This document shows, one piece after another, positions 47,219-57,590 of a stretch of 64,000 nucleotides of DNA (its first letter is position 1; each line of letters opens with the position of its first letter). The stretch covers positions 1-64,000 of the forward strand of contig NZ_JABZEO010000011.1 in assembly GCF_013385175.1 (NCBI RefSeq), given 5' to 3'. This DNA is from Allochromatium humboldtianum (GTDB lineage: Bacteria > Pseudomonadota > Gammaproteobacteria > Chromatiales > Chromatiaceae). A program made the translations under genes and the position numbers. The notes beneath the pieces were generated by a model. The model ran no database searches and was not told the DNA's origin. It saw only the letters and a program-made list of their open reading frames with translations.

Positions 47219-49753
47219 TCACCCTCCCGACACCAGCAGACGGGGATTGATTTGAAGCAGGCGTTGGCGTCCTCGATCGATCCGCCGAACGTGCCCGGAC
47301 TCTTCCAGGAGATCGATCGCGGCGTCTCGCTTCAGTGCGTCGCGCGTGCGGTTCGGGCCGAACTTCGAGACATCGCGCAGCGAGACCAGGCCGGCCTGAT
47401 CGATGATCGGCTCGCCATCGCGGTTGGCCAGCTCGCGCCCCTTGCCGGTCAGCCAGGCGGACAGTTCGCGCGCGTCGAGCACCACCTCGGGTGTGTCGGC
47501 TTCGTAGAAGATCCGCCGGGCCTCGGCCAGGTGCCAGGCCGCCACGGCGATTCCGCCGGCCATGTAGTGCTCTTCGATTTCCCGCGTGACGCGCCCGTGG
47601 TCGAACAGCTGGAAGATGGTCGCCACCCGCGCGGCGTTTTCCGCGCTCTTGGCGGCCACGTCGCGCACCTCGGCGAACTCGCCGAAGTCGGCCAGCTCGC
47701 GTTCGATGGTGTCGTGATAGGTGATCCACGCCAGTTTCGCGCCGGCGCTCAGGCGCATCACGGGCGGCTTCAGCATCATCCGCGCGCCCTTGTCTTCGCC
47801 GGTGTCGTCGATGGGGAGCGGCAGCGCGAGCAGGTCCAGGATGTGGCGCTCGAAGTCTTCCAGCGCGCGCCACGAGGCCGGCGGTTCAGCATAGGCCCGC
47901 GTCCCCATGGTCGAGCGCGGCGCGGCCAGGAGAAACCGCGCCAGGAATCCGATGGTTCGCGCGCCCTTGTCGATCAGCCTGGGCAGCAGATCCGGCTGCA
48001 TCATCAGGAAGGCGCTGAAGCGCCGGCCGCGCAGTTCGGCGACGGGGGCGCCCTTGCGGGTCGGCAGGAAGTCGCGCGCGTCCCAGAGGATGTTCAGCAG
48101 CGCGAGCAAGGACGTAGCGGAGTCGTCCCCCAGTCCTTGGCTTCCAACCACGGTGCCGGCCTCATCAGAGAACAGACCGCCGGACGGCCAGCCGGTGGCC
48201 AGGGCATAGGCCAGAGACGCCGGGTTCACGTCCTCATAGCTCGGACTCGGCAGGGGGATGGGAACGATGGGGTTCTGTTCCAGCTCGACGAGCCGCGCCT
48301 CCAGGCGCTCCAGCTCCTTTTCGCTTTCAGGATCGTCCTTGCCCTCCATGGCCTTGATCTTCGACTTGGTGCCCTCGACGCGGCTCTTGTGCGCGGCCGC
48401 CATGGCGACCGAGCGCCGATGGTCCGGCAAGCGTTTCTCGCGTGTTTCGCGGACCCATGCCTTGATCGCGCGCCCGAAGAACTTGTCGGCCGCAGACTTG
48501 CGCTCGCCGGACACCGCGCACAACAGCAGGTAGAGCGAGATCGGCGAGACCAGGTGATCATTGATGCCGACGTTCGCCAGTCCTTGCGCGGCCAGCGCCA
48601 TCTGTGCCAGCGCGGACGAGCCGATCAGCGGCAGCGGTTGCTGACCGAAGGCCGCATATTCGCGGATGGCGTTCTGCGCGGCCTGGGGGAAAGCGGCCAG
48701 CGGGTAGGGTTCGCCATCGATCGGCGCGGAGAGATCGCCGGGGGTTGGCCAGTCGTCCGGCTCGCCGTGAACATCCGCCGGCGGCGGTTCAGGACGTTGG
48801 GCGCGCGCGTCCTCTTGTTTGCGCGGCTCGGCCGGCTGGCGTTCGCGCTTCGCCGGGTTGACCCAGCCCGAGCGTTGGGCCTCGGCGAAGACGGCCTTCG
48901 GGCCGGTGCCCTCGGGCTTGAACGAATCCCACGTGCGCGCGGCGTCTTTGGGGTCGAACTTCTCCGATGTCTGAGACCATTCCAGCCACAGCGCGCGGCC
49001 TTGGTCGCCGAGCGGCTTCAAGGCCAGACCCATGCGGACCCACAGATCCCGATCGTCTGAGCGCATGGACGCCAGCGCCGAGCGCAGATCCCGGACCAGT
49101 TGATCGGTGGTATCGACGTGCGGCCGCTCGATCGGTGCCGCCTTGGCCTTGGCGCGCGCGTGCAGCGGGGAGAGCGTCACGGTGACGAAATCGGCGATGT
49201 CTTCCAGGTCGCCCCGGCCATCGGTGCTGGTCACGGTGAAGTACCGGCCATGGGCATAAGCTTCGATGCCCGTGCCGTTGTTGCCGAGCGTGGCGAAGTC
49301 GCGGCCGATGCCGATGGCGTGCCAGCCTGTACCGGATGGACTGCGCTCGACATAGCCCGGCAGCCGCTCGACCAGGGCGGCGAGATCGGGCCGGGTGTCG
49401 GTGCCATCCAGGTCGATCCCCTGCCAATGGTGGCCGTCTTCGTCGGGTCCGAGCGCGAACCCGAGCCCGGCATACTCGCCGGTCTCCAGGACCACCAGGG
49501 CCTCGTCGAGTGTGGCCAGCCGCGCGCGGTCTTCGGGGGTGTCGAGCTGGCCTTGGCGCGGCGCGCCGTTGGCATAGAACGGCACCTTGCGCGGCTTCTT
49601 CTCGCCGTTGGCGATCGACTTCCAGACCAGCCAGCGTGGAGCGTGGCGCATGGCTTCAGGCAGGTGAGAGAGGGGATCGCCGATAGCGCCCCTCTGGACG
49701 GGTGGAATGACAGGAGCGGTCGAAGCCGCCCCCTCCATGGGGCGGTTGTTCAT
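47219..49753 (-). CDS. Prim-pol / PriCT-2 / DUF3987 replicase
   Basis: 844 residues. The N-terminal part resembles a bifunctional primase-polymerase (WQGIDLDG acidic motif; NNGTGIEAYAHGRYFTVTS with the conserved histidine). A PriCT-2-like segment follows (LWVRMGLALKPLGDQGRALWLEWSQ, about 240-290), then a DUF3987 domain with a degenerate Walker A (SGERKSAADK, about 410). Such proteins prime and unwind element DNA. The gene overlaps its upstream neighbour (ATGA) and ends beside the origin-like repeats. Confidence 0.82.
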   Translation of the reverse strand: MNNRPMEGAASTAPVIPPVQRGAIGDPLSHLPEAMRHAPRWLVWKSIANGEKKPRKVPFYANGAPRQGQLDTPEDRARLATLDEALVVLETGEYAGLGFALGPDEDGHHWQGIDLDGTDTRPDLAALVERLPGYVERSPSGTGWHAIGIGRDFATLGNNGTGIEAYAHGRYFTVTSTDGRGDLEDIADFVTVTLSPLHARAKAKAAPIERPHVDTTDQLVRDLRSALASMRSDDRDLWVRMGLALKPLGDQGRALWLEWSQTSEKFDPKDAARTWDSFKPEGTGPKAVFAEAQRSGWVNPAKRERQPAEPRKQEDARAQRPEPPPADVHGEPDDWPTPGDLSAPIDGEPYPLAAFPQAAQNAIREYAAFGQQPLPLIGSSALAQMALAAQGLANVGINDHLVSPISLYLLLCAVSGERKSAADKFFGRAIKAWVRETREKRLPDHRRSVAMAAAHKSRVEGTKSKIKAMEGKDDPESEKELERLEARLVELEQNPIVPIPLPSPSYEDVNPASLAYALATGWPSGGLFSDEAGTVVGSQGLGDDSATSLLALLNILWDARDFLPTRKGAPVAELRGRRFSAFLMMQPDLLPRLIDKGARTIGFLARFLLAAPRSTMGTRAYAEPPASWRALEDFERHILDLLALPLPIDDTGEDKGARMMLKPPVMRLSAGAKLAWITYHDTIERELADFGEFAEVRDVAAKSAENAARVATIFQLFDHGRVTREIEEHYMAGGIAVAAWHLAEARRIFYEADTPEVVLDARELSAWLTGKGRELANRDGEPIIDQAGLVSLRDVSKFGPNRTRDALKRDAAIDLLEESGHVRRIDRGRQRLLQINPRLLVSGG

Positions 49754-49941
49754 CGCTTCGATTCCTCGCGCTCGGCCTGCTTCAGCCGGCGTTCCAGGAT
49801 CGGGCGGACGGCCTTCTCGACGGCGGCGCGCAGCTCGTCGTCGAGTTCAATCCCGCCATAGTTGCTGGTGATCTCGTAGGCGGATGAAAGCTGCTTCGAG
49901 AGCGCGTAGCTCAGCCTGAAGGATTCGGGTAGGTCGCTCAT
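49750..49941 (-). CDS. Small hypothetical protein (63 residues)
   Basis: Begins MSDLPESFRLSYALSKQLSS; acidic middle, basic end (LERRLKQAEREESKR). Its stop overlaps the replicase start (ATGA) and its start overlaps the stop of the gene upstream, so it is coupled into the replication operon. No family recognised. Confidence 0.6.
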   Translation of the reverse strand: MSDLPESFRLSYALSKQLSSAYEITSNYGGIELDDELRAAVEKAVRPILERRLKQAEREESKR

Positions 49942-50324
49942 GCCGCACCTCCGACGACGCGAGCGGCATGTTCCCGCACCGCACGCCCCAGCAACCCGGA
50001 CGCAGCGGCAGCCAGATCACCGCGATAGTCGCGCTCGGCAATCTCGGCCAGTCGCTGATGTTCCAGCGGGGTCAGGTACAGATCAGTAGCCCAAGCGGAT
50101 GGATCGCGATGTGCCGGCTCAGGCGCGGTGGGTGGATCACCTCTCAGTTCACGGTCGTTGGCCTGCTCAATGAGGAGATCGGCCAGGATGACCGCTCCGG
50201 TCGTGAGCCAGGTCAGGTGGTCGCGATGCTCGGCGAGTTCACTACAGCTCAGGTCGGTCAGCTTGTCGTCGAGTTCGCGGACGATAGCGCCCAGCGCTTG
50301 GGGGAGATAGCGGCGTTGGTTCAC
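49938..50324 (-). CDS. Hypothetical protein (128 residues)
   Basis: Begins MNQRRYLPQALGAIVRELDD; helical, with a hydrophobic stretch (WLTTGAVILADLLIEQ) and a C-terminal part (LTPLEHQRLAEIAERDYRGD) that could be a helix-turn-helix. Both ends overlap neighbours by 4 bp. Function unknown. Confidence 0.6.
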   Translation of the reverse strand: MNQRRYLPQALGAIVRELDDKLTDLSCSELAEHRDHLTWLTTGAVILADLLIEQANDRELRGDPPTAPEPAHRDPSAWATDLYLTPLEHQRLAEIAERDYRGDLAAAASGLLGRAVREHAARVVGGAA

Positions 50325-50902
50325 TGCTCGCCCTCCACGTCCTTGATGGCGACCACGGCGGCGCGGTCGGCTTCGAGCCAGGAATCCTCGACGCCATGCT
50401 GCTCGACGCTCGCGGTCGAGTCATTCACCACGAACCAGTTGAACGGTCCCGGCAAATTCGCGTTGGATGGCGCGATGTAGTAGCTGAAGGTGGCGGGCTT
50501 GGCTTCGCCCTCCTGCTCGCTCGTCTTCAGCGACTCGAATTCAGACATCGCCTGGAGGGCGGCATCGCCCCACAGTCCAATCTGGCGCATCAATTCCCCG
50601 ATGGGGATTCGGTTGCCGGGTAGCTCCTGTCCGCAGTGGCCGGAGATCATCCGCGCCTCGGCGATCAGGCCCTCGACGGTCCAGATGGCATCAGCGATCG
50701 TTTCCTGAGGGAGCGATGGGCCGCCGAGGTTGCTGTGTGCGACGGCCAGCATCTGCGTGACGGCGGCCGCGCGGGACAGCACACAGTCGAGCGCATCGAT
50801 ATGCAGACCGCGCGGAACTCCGGGGCGGATGGCGAGCAGGGCTTCAGGGGTGAGGTAGTCGCTGCCGAAATGAACGGTAGCGTCGTCAGGGTGCTTCTTC
50901 AT
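50321..50902 (-). CDS. Hypothetical protein (193 residues)
   Basis: First gene of the replicase operon. A helical middle (IWTVEGLIAEARMISGHCGQ) and a C-terminal SYYIAPSNANLPGPFNWFVV block are distinctive, but I do not recognise the family. The 137-bp gap upstream (50903-51039) shows no gene. Confidence 0.6.
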   Translation of the reverse strand: MKKHPDDATVHFGSDYLTPEALLAIRPGVPRGLHIDALDCVLSRAAAVTQMLAVAHSNLGGPSLPQETIADAIWTVEGLIAEARMISGHCGQELPGNRIPIGELMRQIGLWGDAALQAMSEFESLKTSEQEGEAKPATFSYYIAPSNANLPGPFNWFVVNDSTASVEQHGVEDSWLEADRAAVVAIKDVEGEQ

Positions 50903-51039
50903 GTCGAACCTCGGTGCAGATGGATTGCAGGGTTCGACTGATGGACGAGCGGACAGACGGCGGGCACGAAGACGCGCGGACGTGCGCGGCCTGGGGCCTT
51001 GGTGCTACAATTTGTCCCGCCGGTTGACCTGCTGTGGCA

Positions 51040-51219
51040 TCAGTCGGTCATTTGCTCGGTAGGGGTTGGCGCCCCTCCGAGACGGTTTAACGATACGCTC
51101 AAATCGGACTGCTTTGCAACGCCTCGACGGTCGCGCGTCGGGGCGTCCTCATTTGTGGCCCACTTCCGGGCCATCTTCTCGCGCCGTTCTGCGCGGATCT
51201 TCTGTGATCTTCTCGACAT
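51040..51219 (-). CDS. Small basic protein (59 residues) downstream of the AlpA-like gene
   Basis: ATG at 51219, with AGGGAG 8 nt upstream, and TGA at 51040. The first 20 residues are strongly basic (MSRRSQKIRAERREKMARKW). It begins 15 bp after the AlpA-like stop. Too short for family assignment; the ribosome-binding site and spacing are the evidence. It could be a nucleic-acid-binding accessory. Confidence 0.5.
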   Translation of the reverse strand: MSRRSQKIRAERREKMARKWATNEDAPTRDRRGVAKQSDLSVSLNRLGGAPTPTEQMTD

Positions 51220-51234
51220 CGTGACGGCTCCCTG

Positions 51235-51438
51235 TCAGGCGGCGCGCGATTCCAGGCGCTTGATGCAATCCTCGATCGCGTCGGGTGTCACTCGACGTGC
51301 GCGCCCAATCTTGAAGGTCCGCAACTCGCCACGGCTGATCAGCTTGTAAGCGGTGCTCTTGGCGATCCCAAGCGTCTTGGCGGCATCTTCGATCGTGACG
51401 CCACGAATACGGGCATGGTCATCAGGGGATAGCGGCAT
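51235..51438 (-). CDS. AlpA / excisionase-type helix-turn-helix regulator
   Basis: 67 residues from the ATG at 51438 (GGAG 8 nt upstream). The helix-turn-helix VTIEDAAKTLGIAKSTAYKLISRGELRTFKIGRARRV is the MerR-like excisionase fold. In Gram-negative PICIs AlpA activates the island and may help excision. A perfect 8-bp inverted repeat (51482-51508) lies 44 bp upstream. A longer form from 51471 lacks a good ribosome-binding site. Confidence 0.8.
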   Translation of the reverse strand: MPLSPDDHARIRGVTIEDAAKTLGIAKSTAYKLISRGELRTFKIGRARRVTPDAIEDCIKRLESRAA

Positions 51439-51481
51439 TTCATGTGCTCCATCGGTGGACGATGAAGCCATCTTCCATACA

Positions 51482-51508
51482 GGTGTGCACTCTCCAAATA
51501 TGCACACC
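51482..51508. promoter_or_regulatory. Operator-like inverted repeat upstream of the AlpA-like gene
   Basis: GGTGTGCA (51482-51489) and TGCACACC (51501-51508), perfect 8-bp arms around an 11-bp spacer that carries a minus-strand TATTTG (a -10-like element). It lies between the stop of the 216-residue gene and the AlpA-like start. Probably the operator of a dimeric regulator of the element. Confidence 0.6.
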
Positions 51509-52159
51509 CTACCTTTTTTCGGGTTTCTTTCTCCCAAGCGCCGGCCCCCAGACATCTTCAAGAATCGCGTAGGCGCGCCGCTTACCGAAGTCGAATCGCT
51601 CCATCAGTCGATCGCGTGCTTGAGCGCGCGATAACCCTGATCGCTGCAATCTCAATGCGAAGACGCGCACATCAGGGCCGCCGGAGCGCCGCGCTGATTG
51701 CTTGAGCGTGACGCCTTCAGCGTGCAGCTCGGGGACAACGAACGCGATCCAGAAATAGCGCAAGACCTCCTGTTTGATCAGAAACCATGACAGTTCCGGC
51801 GTATTGGCGATGCCTTCGCGATGCGCGCGGTCCTGAATGAATTTGAGCAGATGCAAGAGTTTCGCGGCAGCAACGACATCATCGGGAAATTGTGACTCGA
51901 TCTCATCGAACCCGATCCAGCGAACCTCATAATCCGGTTCGCCGAGGAGAGAACGCCAGACGGCGATTTCAAACCCTCGACCGCGTATCGCGTAGGCAGG
52001 ATCAAGCCCGGCCTCGGTCAAAGCTTGCTCGGCTGTTGGGCGATGTTGGTCCGGCAGGTGCCATAGCCCCGCGAGGGCACTCTTCAGCAAGCGCTCGAAC
52101 TCTTCTGCGGCTGTCGCGCTCAACTCGTGCAGTCGGGGATAACGGATATGCTTACGCAC
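51509..52159 (-). CDS. Putative DNA-binding protein (216 residues), C-terminal helix-turn-helix-like
   Basis: GTG start at 52159 overlapping the integrase stop by 8 bp. The N-terminal two-thirds (HELSATAAEEFERLLKSAL, then YEVRWIGFDEIESQFP) have no recognised fold; the end (LSRAQARDRLMERFDFGKRRAYAILEDV) looks like a winged-helix reading head. Located between int and alpA, where many PICIs carry a master repressor or its equivalent, so it is a candidate for that role. Inference only. Confidence 0.6.
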   Translation of the reverse strand: MRKHIRYPRLHELSATAAEEFERLLKSALAGLWHLPDQHRPTAEQALTEAGLDPAYAIRGRGFEIAVWRSLLGEPDYEVRWIGFDEIESQFPDDVVAAAKLLHLLKFIQDRAHREGIANTPELSWFLIKQEVLRYFWIAFVVPELHAEGVTLKQSARRSGGPDVRVFALRLQRSGLSRAQARDRLMERFDFGKRRAYAILEDVWGPALGRKKPEKR

Positions 52160-53417
52160 GGACGCCCCCTGCTTCGTTGCCAACCTCCACCAGCCGCGCC
52201 ACGGCAGCAGCCTTGTGCTCGGGCGCCAGGTGGGCATAGCGCAAGGTCATGGACAGATCCGAGTGCCCGAGCAGCTCGCGCACAGTGTTGAGATCCACGC
52301 CGGCCATGACGAGCTTCGAGGCGAAGGTGTGGCGCATGTCGTGCCAGCGGAATCCCTCGATACCGGCCGTCTCCAGCAACGCCACCCATGACTTGCGGGT
52401 GTTGTCGAACCGCCCTCCCCCACGGCCGGCGAAGACATAGCCACTCGTCGCGCCGGTCTGCTTCTGCCAGGCTTGGAGCGCGGACAGGGCCTCGGCATTG
52501 AGTGGAACATGACGGGTCTGTTGGCTCTTGGCGCCGGACCCGCGAACCGTCAGCAAGGCACGCTCCAGGTCCACATCAGGCCATTGCAGATTGAACAGCT
52601 CCCCGCGTCTGAGTCCGGTATGCAGCGACACCAGAACCATCGGCGTGAGGTGGTCGCCATAGCTCAGGATCTCGGGCAAGGGGTCTTTGTGGCGCTGGCG
52701 TCTCCATTCGTTGGTCCGCTCGCGCGCGGCCTTCAGCTCGGTGTCGCGCTCGGCGAGGGCCTGCCGCAATCGACGCTCCTCGTCGCCACTGAGATAGCGG
52801 ACGACGCCATTCTGATCTTCCCTCCCCGGTTTGAGCTTGGCCAGAGGGTGGACGGCGATGATTCCCCAGTCCAGGGCGCGCGACAGGGCCGACTTGAGCG
52901 TGTTCAAGTCACGGTTGACGGTGCCCACGGCTCGACCCTGCTGCAATCGGCGCTTGCGCCAGTTCTCCAGGTCGAGCGGCGCCAACTGATCGAGGGGGAT
53001 TTCGCCGAATTGGGCGAAAAAGCACGCCTTCAGCCGGGCCACTTGCGCGGCGCCGGATCGGCGATTGACCGTGACCCACTCGACATAGGTGTCTTCGAGG
53101 TATTCGCGCAGCGTCGGTGCGGTCGCGCTCTTGGCCTGCCGAATGGCGTCCAGGGGATCGCGACCCTCGGCGACGGCGCCGAGCACCGCTTTGGCGCGGT
53201 TACGGGCCTGGGTCGGAGTCAGAACGGCGGCATCGCCGAGCGTGAGGCGCTTGCCGCGCGCGTACTGGACGATGTAGGCCAGGTGCCCGGACGGTTGGGC
53301 GCGAAGGATGAAACCCTTCAGATCCTCGTCACGGATCTCCAGCGGCTTGAGGATCTCGCCGGCCTTGGCGCGCTTGCGGGTCGAGTCGACCAGCTTCTGA
53401 GTGATGAAGGCTCGCAT
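52152..53417 (-). CDS. int: Tyrosine recombinase / site-specific integrase
   Basis: 421 residues from the ATG at 53417 (GGAG 9 nt upstream). An N-terminal arm-binding domain (DUF4102-like), a core-binding region and the catalytic set: Arg in SLHTGLRRGELF, HDMRH, and LGHSDLSMTLRYAHL with the nucleophilic Tyr. It would recombine the 48-bp tRNA-Pro sites. It lies at the end away from the intact tRNA, about 175 bp from attR. Confidence 0.93.
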   Translation of the reverse strand: MRAFITQKLVDSTRKRAKAGEILKPLEIRDEDLKGFILRAQPSGHLAYIVQYARGKRLTLGDAAVLTPTQARNRAKAVLGAVAEGRDPLDAIRQAKSATAPTLREYLEDTYVEWVTVNRRSGAAQVARLKACFFAQFGEIPLDQLAPLDLENWRKRRLQQGRAVGTVNRDLNTLKSALSRALDWGIIAVHPLAKLKPGREDQNGVVRYLSGDEERRLRQALAERDTELKAARERTNEWRRQRHKDPLPEILSYGDHLTPMVLVSLHTGLRRGELFNLQWPDVDLERALLTVRGSGAKSQQTRHVPLNAEALSALQAWQKQTGATSGYVFAGRGGGRFDNTRKSWVALLETAGIEGFRWHDMRHTFASKLVMAGVDLNTVRELLGHSDLSMTLRYAHLAPEHKAAAVARLVEVGNEAGGVRA

Positions 53418-53484
53418 GGGTGTGTACTCCGAATCGAGGAACCGCCGATTTCCCAGTTCGAGGGACGGCAGGTGTCCTAAATGC

Positions 53485-53506
53485 GCACTTATTAAGTGCA
53501 AGAATA
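53485..53506 (-). promoter_or_regulatory. Palindromic operator and -10 element of the integrase gene
   Basis: A perfect palindrome GCACTTA-T-TAAGTGC (53485-53499) sits directly downstream of a minus-strand TATTCT (53501-53506). A repressor bound there would block int transcription. The -35 is not clear. Confidence 0.45.
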
Positions 53507-53592
53507 CACACTAGCGCGGACTTTGGCGAACTTTGACGGTCTATAAACCGCTGTTTTTACTGTAAGTCACTGATCGTGATTGGCCTTGAATC

Positions 53593-53640
53593 GTCTTCGG
53601 GAGGCAGAAGTCGCAGGTTCGAATCCTGTCACCCCGACCA
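53593..53640. repeat. Right attachment repeat (tRNA-Pro 3' end copy)
   Basis: Identical to 42861-42908. It lacks the 5' half of the tRNA, so it is not a gene but the distal junction of the element. Host DNA resumes after it. Confidence 0.95.
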
Positions 53641-53658
53641 AATTCACGAATAGAATCA

Positions 53659-53682
53659 ACCGGCTCAGGCCGGTTTTTTCTT
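53659..53682 (+). terminator. Displaced host terminator of tRNA-Pro
   Basis: AACCGGC-TCAG-GCCGGTT followed by six T. It lies 18 bp after attR, and its stem matches that of the element-borne terminator at 42929. It was presumably the original terminator of the tRNA before insertion. Confidence 0.8.
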
Positions 53683-53855
53683 GCCCGCACGTCACCTCCA
53701 TACGTCGCGTATCATCCGGATTCCGACGATTCGCACAACGATGCGAATGTTTCTCAGTTGCTCGATCGCCCCCTCCTTGATATCTTCGCGATGAGGCGGG
53801 CGGGACACCGCACGCCGCCACGATCCAACCGTTAGCGCAATAGGTATCTCGATCC

Positions 53856-54212
53856 ATGAACGACGCGACCTGGCAGATCTTCCAGCTCGACGAACTGCTC
53901 GCCAAGGTCGAGCGTTCGGGCGTGAGCCTCAAAGAGTTCCTGCGCACGCCCTCGCTCTCCTGCTCGATCTATCATCTACCGGTCGGCTCCAGGGACATGT
54001 CGAGCGCGCACGAAGAGGACGAACTCTATCTGGTCCTGGAAGGCAAGGCGCACCTGCGGATCGGCGACAGCGAGCACCATGTCGAGCGAGGAACGCTGAT
54101 GTACGTCCAGGCCGCCTGTGATCACGCCTTCTTCGACATCCGGGAAGACCTGACCGTACTCGCCTTCTTCGGCGCGCCCGTGCCGGTGCGGCGCCATCGG
54201 TCCGGCGACTGA
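53856..54212 (+). CDS. Cupin-domain protein
   Basis: 118 residues with the two cupin motifs: SAHEEDELYLVLEGKAHLRIGD and GTLMYVQAACDHAFFDIRED, which supply His and Glu metal ligands. Small cupins of this type bind a metal and may be enzymes or sensors; the substrate is unknown. It lies next to attR and is convergent with nifA, 26 bp away. Confidence 0.8.
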   Translation: MNDATWQIFQLDELLAKVERSGVSLKEFLRTPSLSCSIYHLPVGSRDMSSAHEEDELYLVLEGKAHLRIGDSEHHVERGTLMYVQAACDHAFFDIREDLTVLAFFGAPVPVRRHRSGD

Positions 54213-54238
54213 CCCCAGGAGCGGCGACCGCCCCGGCG

Positions 54239-55843
<1,605 letters not shown>

Positions 55844-55845
55844 GT

Positions 55846-57492
55846 TCAGTCGTCCGAAAGTACAGCGTTCAGGGACAGTCGAATCAGACAGCCACCAGTG
55901 AAATCGGGATCGACCTCGATCGATCCGCCGTGGGCGTTGACGATCTCTTGAGCCAACGCAAGCCCCATGCCGGACCGTCCGCGCCGATCGCGCCAGCCGA
56001 TATGGAAGGGCTCGAAGACACGATAACGATCCTCGGGTGCGATGCCTCGACCATTGTCCTGAATCTCGACCTCGACACCCCGGTCGAGCGGGCGTGTGGT
56101 CAGGATCAGCTCACGATTGGGCCGGCCGGATTCGCGCAGGGCCTGGATAGCATTGTCGATCAGATGCTTGAACATGGCGCGCAACTGGTTCTTGTGCCCG
56201 TTCAGCTCGGGCAGCAGGGTCGCCGGTCGCCAGTCGACGACGATGCCGCCGGCCAGCAGGCGCTGGGTCTCCAGTTCGAGCACCTGACGCAGGAGTTTGT
56301 TGACGTTCACCCGAACTCCAGCCTCGCGCGGCTCTTCGGGCAGGGCGGCGGTGAGGGTGGCGAGCGCCTTGATCCCGGATTCATTGATCTGATCGAGCAT
56401 GGCGGCCAGGATCTCCGGGTTGCCGACACCGTCGCGCAACATGCCGCTAGCCGCCTGGATGACGTTGAGCGGCACCTGGATCTGATAGACGGCGGCCGCC
56501 AACGCCTCGCGCATCCCGTGCATGCGCTGCTGCTCGGCCAGACGTGCGCGCAGATTCTCCAGATGGGCGCGCTCGATCTCACGGCGGCGGCTGGTGATGT
56601 CGTTGACCAGCAGTAGCAGGCGACGCTCGCCCGGCGCCGAATCGCCGAAATAGCTGCGGGCGCTGGCATCGGATTCGTCGACCCGGTTGAGCGAGCAGGC
56701 GAACCAGCGCGTACTGGACTGGCCACGGATGTCGAGGCTGACCTCGATGTTCTTGAAGGCGCGTCCGTGCTCCAGACAGGCGACGAAGGGATCGAGTCCG
56801 AGCTGTTCGCCGAGGGCGGCACGCAACACCTCGGCCGGCTCGCGCCCCTGGAGTTCCGCGAACAGCCGCTTGTATTCCTGATTGTCCAGGATCACCCGTC
56901 CGGCGCTGTCGAGCAGGGCCACGATCGCCGGTGCGGCATCGAGCACGGTCTCCAGGCGCGCCTTCTGTTGGTGCACGGCGCCTTCCAGCTCGTGCTCCTT
57001 TGTCACATCGCGGTGCATGCCAAGGAAATACTTGAGATCACCGTCGTGATCGATGACGGGTGCGATGGTCAGCTCGGCCAGATAGTCCCCGCCCGCTTTG
57101 GTGCGATTGACCAGGGTGCCGCTCCAGGTCTGACGCGCGAGAATGGTGCGCCAGAGGTGCTCGTAGATGCTCGCCGGCGTGGCGTTGTTGGAGAGGAGCG
57201 ATTGGTTGCGGCCCAGTAACTCGTCGCGTGCATAGCCGGTCAGGGCTTCGAAGGCGCGGTTGACGTAGAGGATGGTCGCCCGCGCATCCGTGATCGAGAT
57301 GGCGATCGGCGACTGCTCGACGGCCTCGAAAAACAGCAATGGCGGTAGCGGATCGGCGCCGTTGCCGCCCATGCGAGCCAGCGCCTCCACCACCTCGGGC
57401 GGGGTGCCGTCGGGCGGCGAGGCGATGAACTCGCCGAGCGTGTTGAGAATCTCGGTCGATTGGATGGGTTCCGGGGCGGATCGGGCCGGCAC
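55846..57492 (-). CDS. nifL: NifL-type redox/nitrogen-sensing antiactivator
   Basis: 548 residues from a GTG at 57492 (GGAG 7 nt upstream). Two PAS domains (about 54-165 and 175-300; the first is the flavin-type with NRAFEALTGYARDELLGRNQ), a central linker, and a GHKL ATPase-like domain with the N-box residue Asn447 and GRSGMGLALAQ. The position of the histidine in kinase-like relatives reads Tyr336 (AVYQIQVPLNVIQ), so it cannot be a histidine kinase. It would bind and inhibit NifA when oxidised or nitrogen-replete. Confidence 0.92.
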   Translation of the reverse strand: MPARSAPEPIQSTEILNTLGEFIASPPDGTPPEVVEALARMGGNGADPLPPLLFFEAVEQSPIAISITDARATILYVNRAFEALTGYARDELLGRNQSLLSNNATPASIYEHLWRTILARQTWSGTLVNRTKAGGDYLAELTIAPVIDHDGDLKYFLGMHRDVTKEHELEGAVHQQKARLETVLDAAPAIVALLDSAGRVILDNQEYKRLFAELQGREPAEVLRAALGEQLGLDPFVACLEHGRAFKNIEVSLDIRGQSSTRWFACSLNRVDESDASARSYFGDSAPGERRLLLLVNDITSRRREIERAHLENLRARLAEQQRMHGMREALAAAVYQIQVPLNVIQAASGMLRDGVGNPEILAAMLDQINESGIKALATLTAALPEEPREAGVRVNVNKLLRQVLELETQRLLAGGIVVDWRPATLLPELNGHKNQLRAMFKHLIDNAIQALRESGRPNRELILTTRPLDRGVEVEIQDNGRGIAPEDRYRVFEPFHIGWRDRRGRSGMGLALAQEIVNAHGGSIEVDPDFTGGCLIRLSLNAVLSDD

Positions 57493-57590
57493 GGGTCGCT
57501 CCTGGTAGACGGCGGATGTGGTGATTCGGCCTTATTCTAAGCAATAAAGATGCCGAAATCGCTAATGCTAGAGCCATGCAATCTGGATCT

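Noticed and set aside
53567-53947. Minus-strand 126-codon frame with GVTGFEPATSAS
   Set aside because: It is the antisense of the attR tRNA copy and overlaps the cupin gene; not a real gene.
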